From positions 124,001 through 188,000 of the forward strand of contig NZ_VKAC01000006.1 in the NCBI RefSeq assembly GCF_008041935.1: a stretch of 64,000 bases of DNA, given 5' to 3'. The position numbers and the translations under genes are program-made. This document shows positions 6,700-14,761 of this stretch, piece by piece (the stretch's first letter is position 1; the number at the start of each line of letters is the position of its first letter). This DNA comes from Quadrisphaera setariae (GTDB taxonomy: Bacteria; Actinomycetota; Actinomycetes; Actinomycetales; Quadrisphaeraceae). A model generated the notes under the pieces. The model worked only from the letters and a program-made list of their open reading frames with translations. It had not been told where the DNA came from and made no database searches.

Positions 6700-8760
6700 G
6701 TGGTGCTCGAGCGGGACGCGACGGCTGTCCGAGACGTCGACGGCGCAGGTCGCTCCCCCGTCGCCCTGGCCCTCGTGCTGGGCCTCCCCACGGCCCTGGT
6801 GGCAGTGGTCGTGTCGATGGTGGCCACCGGTGCGGCCGTGCCCGGGGTGCTGGGCGACGCCGGGCCCGTCGTGCGCTGGGGCCTGCCCGTGCTGCGCACC
6901 ACCGGGGACCTCGCGGTCTCCACCGTGCTCGGGTCGCTCGTCCTGCTGGCGTTCGCGCTCGTGCCCGGCTCCCCCGCCTGGCGGGCGGTCTCGCGGCTGG
7001 CCTCCGGCGCTGCCGTCGCCTGGGTGCTGACCGCCGTCGTCCAGCCCGTCCTGTCGTTCGCCGACATCGCCGGCACGCCCCTGAGCAGCGCGGGCCTGGG
7101 GAGCCAGATCGGCTACTTCCTCACCGAGGTCCCCCCTGGCCGCACGCTCCTGGCCACCGCTGTGCTGGCGGTGCTCGCCGGCACGCTCGTGGCCCTCGGC
7201 ACCGCCACGCCGGCCTCGGCCGCCGTCGCGGCGCTCCTCACCGCCGCGGCGCTGGTGCCGATCGCCCTGGGCAGCCACGGCAGCGCGGAGGGCGGCCACC
7301 ACACGGCGGTGTCCGGCTGGTGGCTGCACGCCCTGGGCGTCGGGGTGTGGTTCGGCGGGCTGGTCGCCCTCGCCGTGGCCGGGCCGCACCTCGGGCGGAG
7401 CCTCCCGGTGGTGGTGCGGCGCTACTCCGCGATGGCGCTCGGGGCGTTCGCGCTCGTCGTCGTCTCGGGCCTGGCCAACGGCTGGGTGCAGATCGGCGCC
7501 ACGGCCTCGGGCCTGCTCAGCCCCTACGGGGCGCTGCTCGGCGTGAAGACGGCCGCCGCCCTCGCGCTGGGGGTCGCCGGGTGGCTGCACCGCCGCAGCG
7601 CCATCGCCGGCCTCGACGGCGCCGTCGAGCGGGGCAGGAGCGCCGCGGGAGCGCCGTCGCCGTTCTGGCGGCTCGTGGGAGGTGAGGTGCTCGTCATGGC
7701 CGCCGCGGTCGGCGTGGCCGTCGCGATGGTGCGCACCGGCCCGCCCGCCGGCGCCGACGGCGGTCCGCGCTCGCTGGCGGAGCAGCTCACCAGCGACGTG
7801 GTGCCGCCGCTGCCCGCCACCCCGCTGCGGCTGCTGCTCCAGCCCGCCCCCGACCTGCTGTGGCTGGTGGTGTGCGGCGCCCTGGTGGTCGCCTACGCGG
7901 CGGGCCTGGCCCGCCTGCGCGCCCGGGGCGACCGCTGGCCGGCCGGCCGCGCCGTCTCGTGGTTCGCCGGGGTCGCGGTGCTGGCGTGGGCGACGTCGTT
8001 CGGCCCGCAGGCCTACATCGACCTGCTCTTCAGCGCCCACATGGTGGCGCACATGACGATCATGATGGTCGCGCCGATCCTCCTGGTGGCCGGTGCGCCG
8101 ATCACCCTGGCGATGCGCACCCTCCCCAAGCGGCGCGACGGCAGCCGCGGTCCCCGCGAGTGGCTCATGGTGCTCGTCCACTCCCGGTGGGCGCGCTTCG
8201 TCTCCCACCCCGTGGTCGCCGCGGTCCTCTTCGCCGGCAGCATCATCGTCTTCTACTACTCCCCGCTGTTCGGGCTGGCGCTGTCCACGCACCTCGGTCA
8301 CGAGCTCATGGAGGTGCACTTCCTCCTCACCGGGTACCTCTTCGCGTCCGCCGTGATCGGGGTGGACCCCGGCGCCTGGAACCCGCCCTACCCGCTGCGG
8401 CTGCTCCTGCTGCTGGCCACCATGGCGTTCCACGCCTTCTTCGGGGTGGCGCTCACCGGTGGCAACGAGCTGCTCGCCGCCGACTGGTTCTCCCGCCTGG
8501 GCCTCGGCGTGGACGCCCTGGCCGACCAGCGCACCGGCGGCGCCATCGCCTGGGGCATCGGGGAGATGCCCACCCTGGTGCTGGCCATCGTGCTGGCGGT
8601 GCAGTGGTCGCGCAGCGACGAGCGCGAGACCCGCCGCCGCGACCGCGCCGCTGACCGCGACGGGGACGCCGAGCTCGCGGCCTACAACGCGATGCTGGCC
8701 GCCCGGTCCGGTGGCTCCCCTGACAGCGCGACCCAGGGTGCTGGTAGGCAGGAGCGATGA
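6700..8760 (+). CDS. CopD-CtaG fusion membrane protein
   Basis: A 686-aa polytopic protein made of two families. Residues about 25-340 are a CopD-like copper-resistance unit with about eight membrane helices (GSHGSAEGGHHTAVSGWWLHALGVGVWFGG). Residues about 360-640 are a CtaG (caa3-type oxidase assembly) unit with HMVAHMTIMMVAPILLVAGAP and FYYSPLF, followed by a charged tail. The histidine/methionine-rich helices fit copper transfer across the membrane toward cytochrome oxidase or cuproproteins. The start is GTG with TACCCT 6 nt away, so probably leaderless. Its stop overlaps the S9 peptidase start by 4 bp. The fusion itself is common in actinobacteria. Confidence 0.85.
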   Translation: MVLERDATAVRDVDGAGRSPVALALVLGLPTALVAVVVSMVATGAAVPGVLGDAGPVVRWGLPVLRTTGDLAVSTVLGSLVLLAFALVPGSPAWRAVSRLASGAAVAWVLTAVVQPVLSFADIAGTPLSSAGLGSQIGYFLTEVPPGRTLLATAVLAVLAGTLVALGTATPASAAVAALLTAAALVPIALGSHGSAEGGHHTAVSGWWLHALGVGVWFGGLVALAVAGPHLGRSLPVVVRRYSAMALGAFALVVVSGLANGWVQIGATASGLLSPYGALLGVKTAAALALGVAGWLHRRSAIAGLDGAVERGRSAAGAPSPFWRLVGGEVLVMAAAVGVAVAMVRTGPPAGADGGPRSLAEQLTSDVVPPLPATPLRLLLQPAPDLLWLVVCGALVVAYAAGLARLRARGDRWPAGRAVSWFAGVAVLAWATSFGPQAYIDLLFSAHMVAHMTIMMVAPILLVAGAPITLAMRTLPKRRDGSRGPREWLMVLVHSRWARFVSHPVVAAVLFAGSIIVFYYSPLFGLALSTHLGHELMEVHFLLTGYLFASAVIGVDPGAWNPPYPLRLLLLLATMAFHAFFGVALTGGNELLAADWFSRLGLGVDALADQRTGGAIAWGIGEMPTLVLAIVLAVQWSRSDERETRRRDRAADRDGDAELAAYNAMLAARSGGSPDSATQGAGRQER

Positions 8761-10880
8761 GCCGCACGCCCGACGGCACGCCCTTCTCCGACCTGGTCGC
8801 GTACACCCGGCTGCCCCGCACGGGGGGTCTCGCGCTCTCCCCGGACGGCACCCGCCTGGTCACCGCGGTCTCCCAGCTCGACGAGCGCGGGGGCGGCTCC
8901 ACCACGGCGCTGTGGGAGGTCGACCCCACCGGCCGGCGCCCGGCGCGGCGGCTGACGCGCGGCGCCGAGGGCGAGTCCTCACCAGCCTTCACCCCCTCTG
9001 GCGACCTGCTCTTCACCTCCGCCCGCCCCGACCCCGCCGCGGCGGAGGACGACGGCGACGACGCGCCGGCCGCGCTGTGGTGCCTGCCGGCAGCGGGCGG
9101 CGAAGCGCGGAAGGTGGCGGTGCGCCCGGGCGGTGTCGCGGGCGTCGTCGTGGCCCGCGAGGCCGGGACGGTGCTGCTCGGCAGCCCCACGCTGCCCTCG
9201 GCCACCGACGCCGCCGACGACGCTCGGCTGCGGAAGCTCCGCAAGGACACCCGCACCACCGGCGTCCTGCACGACGCCCTCCCGGTGCGGAACTGGGACC
9301 ACGACCTCGGCCCCGACCGCCACCGCCTCCTCGTGGCGGCCTCCGGAGACGGGGTCGACGTCGGAGCGGTGCTGTCGGGAACCGGCGGCCGCTCGGGCAG
9401 CGGCGACGACCGCCTGGAGCTGCGCGACCTCACCGGCCACGTCGGTGCGGCCCTGCCCGACGACCCCGCCTGGACGATCACCGCAGACGGCTCGACGGTG
9501 GTCACCGAGTGGCACGTCCCCGAGGCGCGCGGCGACTCGCGGACCAGCCTGGTCGCCGTCGACGTCGCCACCGGGGAACGCCGGACCCTCCTGGACGACG
9601 TCTCCCACGACCACACCGCGCCCGTCGCAGCGCCCACGGGCGGACGCGTCGCGGTGCTGCGGTGGAGGCGCGCGACGCCGTCGCACTCGATGGACGTCGA
9701 CGTCGTCGTCGTCGACGCGGCCACCGGGGAGAGCCTCGTGCTCGCCGCCGGGTGGGACCGCTGGCCGGCGTCGCTGACGTGGACCCCCGACGGCACCGCG
9801 CTGCTCGTCACCGCCGACGACGGCGGCCGCTGCCCGGTCTTCCGCCTCGCCGTCGACGGGTCCTCCGCCGACGGGGCGGAGCGGCTCACCGCCGACGACG
9901 GCGCCTACTCCGACGTCGTCGCCTCCCCCGACGGCCAGTGGGTCTACGCCCTGCGCGCGGCCGTCGACGCCCCGCCGACCCCGGTGCGCATCCCCGCGGC
10001 CGGCGGCGAGCCGGAGGTCCTGCCGGCGCCCGCGCACGCGCTCGGCGCCTGGGACGCGACCGGCCCGCAGCTGCCGGGCACCCTCACCGAGGTCACCGCC
10101 ACGGCCGAGGACGGCACCCCGGTGCGCGCGTGGCTCGCGCTGCCGCACGGCGCCGGCCCCGACAGTCCCGCCCCCCTGCTGCTGTGGATCCACGGCGGTC
10201 CGCTGAGCAGCTGGAACGCGTGGAGCTGGCGCTGGAACCCGTGGCTGGCCGCGGCCCGCGGCTACGCCGTGCTCCTGCCCGATCCCGCCCTGTCCACCGG
10301 GTACGGCCTCGACTTCATCGAGCGCGGGCTGGGGCGCTGGGGCGCCGAGCCCTACACCGACCTCATGACCATCACCGACGCCGCCGTGGCCCGCGACGAC
10401 GTCGACGCCGAGCGCACCGCCGCGATGGGCGGCTCCTTCGGCGGGTACATGGCCAACTGGGTGGCCGGGCACACCGACAGGTTCCGGGCGATCGTCACGC
10501 ACGCCTCCCTGTGGGCGCTCGACCAGTTCTCCGGCACCACCGACTTCCCCGCGGAGTGGGCGAGGGAGATGACCGCCGAGATGGTGCGCCACAACTCCCC
10601 GCACGACCACGCCGACGCGATCACCACGCCGGTCCTCGTCATCCACGGGGACGACGACGACCGCGTGCCGGTCGGGGAGGCGCTGCGCCTCTGGTACGAC
10701 CTGCTGAGCCGTTCGACGGAACCCGACGGGCGGTCGCCGCACCGCTTCCTGCTCTTCCCCGACGAGGGCCACTGGGTGCTCGGCGCCGGCAACGCCCGGC
10801 TCTGGTACGCCACCGTCTTCGCCTTCCTGGACCAGCACGTGCTGGGCCGGCCGTGGACCGCACCCGAGGAGCTGGGATGA
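8757..10880 (+). CDS. S9 family peptidase (acylaminoacyl-/oligopeptidase type)
   Basis: Serine peptidase of 707 aa. The first about 430 residues are repeats of a WD/PD40-like beta-propeller (LSPDGTRLVTAV, TWTPDGTALLVTADD, SPDGQWVYAL). The C-terminal alpha/beta-hydrolase domain has the serine in GGSFGGYMANW (near residue 559), the aspartate in IHGDDDDRVPVGE and the histidine in DEGHWVLG. No signal peptide is visible, so it is probably cytosolic, cleaving short or N-blocked peptides. It is coupled by 4-bp overlaps to the CopD-CtaG gene before it and the oxidoreductase gene after it. The functional link to copper is unclear. Confidence 0.9.
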   Translation: MSRTPDGTPFSDLVAYTRLPRTGGLALSPDGTRLVTAVSQLDERGGGSTTALWEVDPTGRRPARRLTRGAEGESSPAFTPSGDLLFTSARPDPAAAEDDGDDAPAALWCLPAAGGEARKVAVRPGGVAGVVVAREAGTVLLGSPTLPSATDAADDARLRKLRKDTRTTGVLHDALPVRNWDHDLGPDRHRLLVAASGDGVDVGAVLSGTGGRSGSGDDRLELRDLTGHVGAALPDDPAWTITADGSTVVTEWHVPEARGDSRTSLVAVDVATGERRTLLDDVSHDHTAPVAAPTGGRVAVLRWRRATPSHSMDVDVVVVDAATGESLVLAAGWDRWPASLTWTPDGTALLVTADDGGRCPVFRLAVDGSSADGAERLTADDGAYSDVVASPDGQWVYALRAAVDAPPTPVRIPAAGGEPEVLPAPAHALGAWDATGPQLPGTLTEVTATAEDGTPVRAWLALPHGAGPDSPAPLLLWIHGGPLSSWNAWSWRWNPWLAAARGYAVLLPDPALSTGYGLDFIERGLGRWGAEPYTDLMTITDAAVARDDVDAERTAAMGGSFGGYMANWVAGHTDRFRAIVTHASLWALDQFSGTTDFPAEWAREMTAEMVRHNSPHDHADAITTPVLVIHGDDDDRVPVGEALRLWYDLLSRSTEPDGRSPHRFLLFPDEGHWVLGAGNARLWYATVFAFLDQHVLGRPWTAPEELG

Positions 10881-11923
10881 CGACGAGGACCACGAACGTG
10901 CGCTGGGGCGTGCTCGCCACCGGCGGCATCGCCGCCACGGTGAGCGGCGACATCGCGCTCGTGCCGGGCGCGGAGCTCGCCGCCGTCGCCTCCCGCGACG
11001 CCGGCCGTGCGGCCGCCTTCGCGGACGAGCACGGCTTCGCCCGCTCCTACGGCTCCTACCGCGAGCTCATCGAGGCCGGCGCTGACAGGTCGAGCGAGGC
11101 CGGGCTCGACGCCGTCTACATCGCCACCCCGCACGCCCAGCACGTGGCGCTGGCCCGCGCGTGCGTGGAGGCGGGGCTCCCCGTGCTCGTGGAGAAGCCC
11201 GTCGGCTGCACCGCCGCGGCCACGCGCGGGCTCGCGGAGCTGGCGCGCGAGCGCGGCGTCTTCGTCATGGAGGCGCTGTGGGCGCGCTTCCAGCCCAACC
11301 ACGTCCGGCTCCGCGAGATCCTCAGCAGCGGCGTCATCGGCGAGGTGCGGTCGGTGGCGGGCGACCTCGGCTTCGCGCTGCCCTACGACCCCGCCCACCG
11401 GCTGTGGGACCCCGAGCAGGGCGGCGGCACCCTCCTGGACACCGGCGTCTACCCGGTGTCCTTCGCGCAGGGCGTCTTCGGCGGCTCCCCGCGGGCGGTC
11501 CACGCGGTCGGCGTGCTCGCCGAGAACGGCGTCGACGCCGAGGCCTCGCTGCTGCTCGACTGGGGCGGCGGCCGCACCGCGCGCCTGGGCTCCACGCTGC
11601 TCGCCCACGCCGGTGGCGCGGGGACCATCACGGGCACGAAGGGCCGCATCGAGGTGGCCGGGCCGCTGCACAAGCCGTCCCACCTGCAGGTGTGGGCGGA
11701 CGGTGCCGGCCGCGACGACGAGCCCAGCGAGGTCGTCGACCTGCCCGTGACGGGCCGGGGCTACGTCCACATGGTCGAGCACGTCCACGAGTGCCTGGCC
11801 GCCGGACTCGTGGAGAGCCCGGTCATGCCCATGTCCGACTCGGTCGCCGTCGCGGAGGTGCTCGACGCCGCCCTCGACGCCCTGGGCGCCGTCCACCGCG
11901 ACGACGACACCGCCCTCGTCTGA
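10877..11923 (+). CDS. Gfo/Idh/MocA family NAD(P)-dependent oxidoreductase
   Basis: A 348-aa dehydrogenase with an N-terminal Rossmann fold (VRWGVLATGGIAATVSGDIAL; the usual GxGxxA is varied here). The family lysine is in LPVLVEKPVG. The substrate domain begins near residue 135 (WARFQPNHVRLREIL) and includes GGGTLLDTGVYPVSFAQ, typical of the trans-dihydrodiol/xylose dehydrogenase branch. Sugar or polyol oxidation is the family role; the exact substrate is unknown. ATG overlaps the peptidase stop by 4 bp, so it is the third gene of a coupled operon. Confidence 0.88.
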   Translation: MTTRTTNVRWGVLATGGIAATVSGDIALVPGAELAAVASRDAGRAAAFADEHGFARSYGSYRELIEAGADRSSEAGLDAVYIATPHAQHVALARACVEAGLPVLVEKPVGCTAAATRGLAELARERGVFVMEALWARFQPNHVRLREILSSGVIGEVRSVAGDLGFALPYDPAHRLWDPEQGGGTLLDTGVYPVSFAQGVFGGSPRAVHAVGVLAENGVDAEASLLLDWGGGRTARLGSTLLAHAGGAGTITGTKGRIEVAGPLHKPSHLQVWADGAGRDDEPSEVVDLPVTGRGYVHMVEHVHECLAAGLVESPVMPMSDSVAVAEVLDAALDALGAVHRDDDTALV

Positions 11924-11952
11924 CCACGAACACCCTCGCTGGAGCTCATGCC

Positions 11953-13995
11953 ATGACCTCTCCCGTCCGTGATCATGGACTTCCGAAGCAGTCCGCCAAG
12001 CGCAGCCGCGTCCGCGCCCCCGAGCTCGTGGGCCGCCGCTGGGTGGGCACGGGCGGTGCCGACCTGTCCCTGGCCGACCTGCGCGGCCGCATCGTGCTGC
12101 TCGACTTCTGGACCAGCTGCTGCGTCAACTGCCAGCACGTCCTCGACGAGCTGCGCGAGCTGGAGCACGAGTTCGCCGACGTCCTCGTCGTCGTCGGGGT
12201 GCACTCCCCGAAGTTCGCCCACGAGGGGACCGTCGAGGCCGTCGACGCCGCGGTCCTGCGCTGGGACGTGCGCCACCCCGTCCTCGACGACCCGCAGCTG
12301 ACCACCTGGCAGGCGTACGCGGCGCGCGCCTGGCCGACGCTGGCGGTGGTCGACCCGGAGGGCTACGTCGTCGCGTCGATGAGCGGCGAGGGCCACGCGC
12401 ACGGGCTCGGGGTGCTGCTGCGCGAGCTCGTCGCCGAGCACGAGGCCAAGGGCACGCTGCGTCGGGGCGACCAGCCCTACGTCGCGCCGCCCGCCCCCGA
12501 CTCCGCCTTCGCCCTGCCCACGGCGCTCCTGCCCCTGCCGGCGTCCGCCGGAGGCGGCTACCTGCTCTCCGACACCGCCCACCACCAGCTCGTCGTCCTC
12601 GACGACGACCTCGCCACCGAGCGCGCCCGCATCGGCACCGGCGAGCGCGGCCTCGTGGACGGCGGGCCCGACCAGGCCCGCCTGTCCGAGCCGGTGGGCC
12701 TGACGCTGCTGCCCGCCGACGTCGCGGCGCGCGTGGGGTGGGACGTGGCCGTGGCCGACTCCACCAACCACGCCGTGCGCGGGCTGCGCCTGGCCGACCT
12801 GTCGCTGGTGACGCTGGCGGGCACCGGCCGGCAGCTGCGCCGCCGCGAGGGCGGCGGCCCCGCGCTCGAGCAGGACCTGTCCACCCCGCTCGACACCGCC
12901 TGGTTCGACGACCAGCTGGTCATCGCCATGGCCGGCGTGCACCAGCTGTGGGCGCTCGACCCGGCCCCGGCGGGCCCGGCCGGCGCCGTGGACGCCACGG
13001 GCGGCGTGGTGCGGGTGCTCGCCGGCACCACCGCCGAGGGCCTGCGCGACGGCGCTGCCGAGCAGGCGTGGTTCGCGCAGACCGGCGCGCTGGAGACCTC
13101 CGCCGACGGCTCGCGGTTGTGGGTGCTGGACTCCGAGACGTCGGCGCTGCGCTGGCTGGAGCGCTCCGGCGGCGCCACCGGTGGACAGGTGGACCGCGAG
13201 GTGAAGGCCGTCGACGACGACCGCATGGCCAACGTCCTGCCCGTCGCGGGCGCCGGCTACGAGGTCGGCTCCGTGGTGGGCACCGGCCTGTTCGAGTTCG
13301 GCCTGCGCGACGGCGAGGCCGCTCAGGCGCTGCTGCAGCACCCCCTCGGCATCGCGCTGCTCCCCGACGGCTCCGTGGTGGTGGCTGACACGTACAACGG
13401 CGCGCTGCGCCGCTACGACCCCCTGGGGGGCGACGCGGGCGAGGTGACCACGCTGGCCCGCGACCTCGCGGAGCCGACGGCGGTGGCGGTGGAGCTGGAC
13501 GACGACGGGCGAGCGGCGACCTTCGTCGTCGTCGAGAGCGCTGCGTCCCGTCTCACCCGCCTGCAGGTGCCGGCGGCAGCGTCGAAGCTGGCGGGGGAGG
13601 CGCAGCGCGTCAAGCGCCCGCCGACGCCGCTGGCGCCGGGCCCCGTGGCGCTGCGCGTGGCGTTCACCCCGCCGACCGGGCAGAAGCTCGACCACCGCTG
13701 GGGAGACCCGACGCGCCTGGTGGTCTCCTCCTCGCCGCCGGCCCTGCTGAGCGCGGGCGCCGGAGACGCCGAAGGGCTCACCCGCGACCTCGTCATCGAC
13801 AGCTCCGCCCTGCATCCCGGGGCGACGGGCGTGCTGCACGTCTCGGTGCAGGCCGCCGCGTGCGACGGCGACCCGGTGACCGGTGAGGTGCCCGAGTTCG
13901 CCGCGTGCCACCTGTACCAGCAGGACTGGGGCATCCCCGTGGTCCTCGACCCCTCAGGTCCGTCCGAGCTCGCCCTCGACCTGCGCGGCGCCTGA
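11953..13995 (+). CDS. thioredoxin-fold plus NHL-repeat protein (NHLRC2-like)
   Basis: A 680-aa protein. Residues about 25-170 form a thioredoxin/TlpA-like domain with the redox motif in LLDFWTSCCVNCQHVLDEL, so CVNC replaces the usual CPPC/CGPC. It is followed by an NHL-type beta-propeller (residues about 190-540: ARLSEPVGLTLLP, LQHPLGIALLPDGSVVVADTYNGALRRYD) and a C-terminal beta-rich domain. This order matches NHLRC2-type proteins. No signal peptide is seen, so it is probably cytosolic. It follows the oxidoreductase after 29 bp, probably in the same transcript, and ends at a convergent junction containing two palindromic repeats. Its target proteins are unknown. Confidence 0.85.
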   Translation: MTSPVRDHGLPKQSAKRSRVRAPELVGRRWVGTGGADLSLADLRGRIVLLDFWTSCCVNCQHVLDELRELEHEFADVLVVVGVHSPKFAHEGTVEAVDAAVLRWDVRHPVLDDPQLTTWQAYAARAWPTLAVVDPEGYVVASMSGEGHAHGLGVLLRELVAEHEAKGTLRRGDQPYVAPPAPDSAFALPTALLPLPASAGGGYLLSDTAHHQLVVLDDDLATERARIGTGERGLVDGGPDQARLSEPVGLTLLPADVAARVGWDVAVADSTNHAVRGLRLADLSLVTLAGTGRQLRRREGGGPALEQDLSTPLDTAWFDDQLVIAMAGVHQLWALDPAPAGPAGAVDATGGVVRVLAGTTAEGLRDGAAEQAWFAQTGALETSADGSRLWVLDSETSALRWLERSGGATGGQVDREVKAVDDDRMANVLPVAGAGYEVGSVVGTGLFEFGLRDGEAAQALLQHPLGIALLPDGSVVVADTYNGALRRYDPLGGDAGEVTTLARDLAEPTAVAVELDDDGRAATFVVVESAASRLTRLQVPAAASKLAGEAQRVKRPPTPLAPGPVALRVAFTPPTGQKLDHRWGDPTRLVVSSSPPALLSAGAGDAEGLTRDLVIDSSALHPGATGVLHVSVQAAACDGDPVTGEVPEFAACHLYQQDWGIPVVLDPSGPSELALDLRGA

Positions 13996-14012
13996 CCCTC
14001 CGAGCCCTTCTC

Positions 14013-14032
14013 GCGCTTTCCGCGGCAAGTGC
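14013..14032. repeat. intergenic palindrome copy C
   Basis: GCGCTTTCCGCGGCAAGTGC matches copy A at 18 of 20 positions. It lies between the convergent thioredoxin/NHL and response-regulator genes. Confidence 0.75.
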
Positions 14033-14054
14033 GGAATGGACGGGGGTGCCTGGC

Positions 14055-14074
14055 GCAGCTTCCGCGGAAAGTGC
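14055..14074. repeat. intergenic palindrome copy D
   Basis: GCAGCTTCCGCGGAAAGTGC matches copy A at 18 of 20 positions. It starts 42 bp after copy C, almost the same spacing as between copies A and B (41 bp). Confidence 0.75.
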
Positions 14075-14101
14075 GGGATGAGGGGGCGCGGGAGGGGCGG
14101 G

Positions 14102-14761
14102 TCAGCGCCAGGGGGCGGCGTGGCCGAGGTGCGCCAGCACCGCCAGCACGCGGCGGTGGTCGTCGTCGGTGACCACCAGGCCGAGCCGCCCGAAGATCGA
14201 CGCGACGTGACCCTCCACGGTCCGCTGCGTCAGCCACAGGCGCCGGGCGATCCCGGCGTTGGTGCGCCCCTCCGCCATGAGCGCCAGCACCTCGCGCTCC
14301 CGCGGCGTCAGCGACCCCAGCGCACCGCTCGTGCCGGGCGCCTGCCCGCCCAGCAGCCGGCCCACCACCTCCGGGTCGAGCGCGGACCCGCCCGCGGCGA
14401 CGCGGCGCAGGGCGTCGAGGAAGTCGTCGACGTCGAGGGCACGGTCCTTCAGGAGGTAGCCGAAGCGCCCCGAGCTCACCAGCTCCACCGAGTGCCGCAC
14501 CTCCACGTGCTGCGAGAGCAGGACGATCCCCAGCGACGGGTGGCGGTGGCGCAGCTCCCGGGCGGCGCGGGCGCCGTCGTCGGTGAGGTCGGGTGGCATC
14601 CGCACGTCGATGACCGCCAGGTCCGGCTCGTGCTCCTCCACCGCTGCCAGGAGCGACGGCGCGTCGCCCGCCTTCCCGACGACGGCGTGGCCCGCGTCCT
14701 CCAGGAGCGCCGCCAGACCCTCGCGGAACAGCGGGGAGTCCTCCCCGATCACGATCCGCAC
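14102..14761 (-). CDS. LuxR/NarL-family response regulator
   Basis: A 219-aa two-component regulator. The receiver domain (residues 1-120) has the acidic pocket IGEDSPLF, the phospho-accepting aspartate in LAVIDVRMP, and lysine in YLLKDRA. A NarL-type helix-turn-helix follows (LTPREREVLALMAEGRTNAGIARRLWLTQRTVEGHVASIFGRLGL). The GTG start lies inside the end of the histidine kinase gene (13-bp overlap), so kinase and regulator are one translationally coupled unit. The target genes are not evident. Confidence 0.93.
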   Translation of the reverse strand: MRIVIGEDSPLFREGLAALLEDAGHAVVGKAGDAPSLLAAVEEHEPDLAVIDVRMPPDLTDDGARAARELRHRHPSLGIVLLSQHVEVRHSVELVSSGRFGYLLKDRALDVDDFLDALRRVAAGGSALDPEVVGRLLGGQAPGTSGALGSLTPREREVLALMAEGRTNAGIARRLWLTQRTVEGHVASIFGRLGLVVTDDDHRRVLAVLAHLGHAAPWR

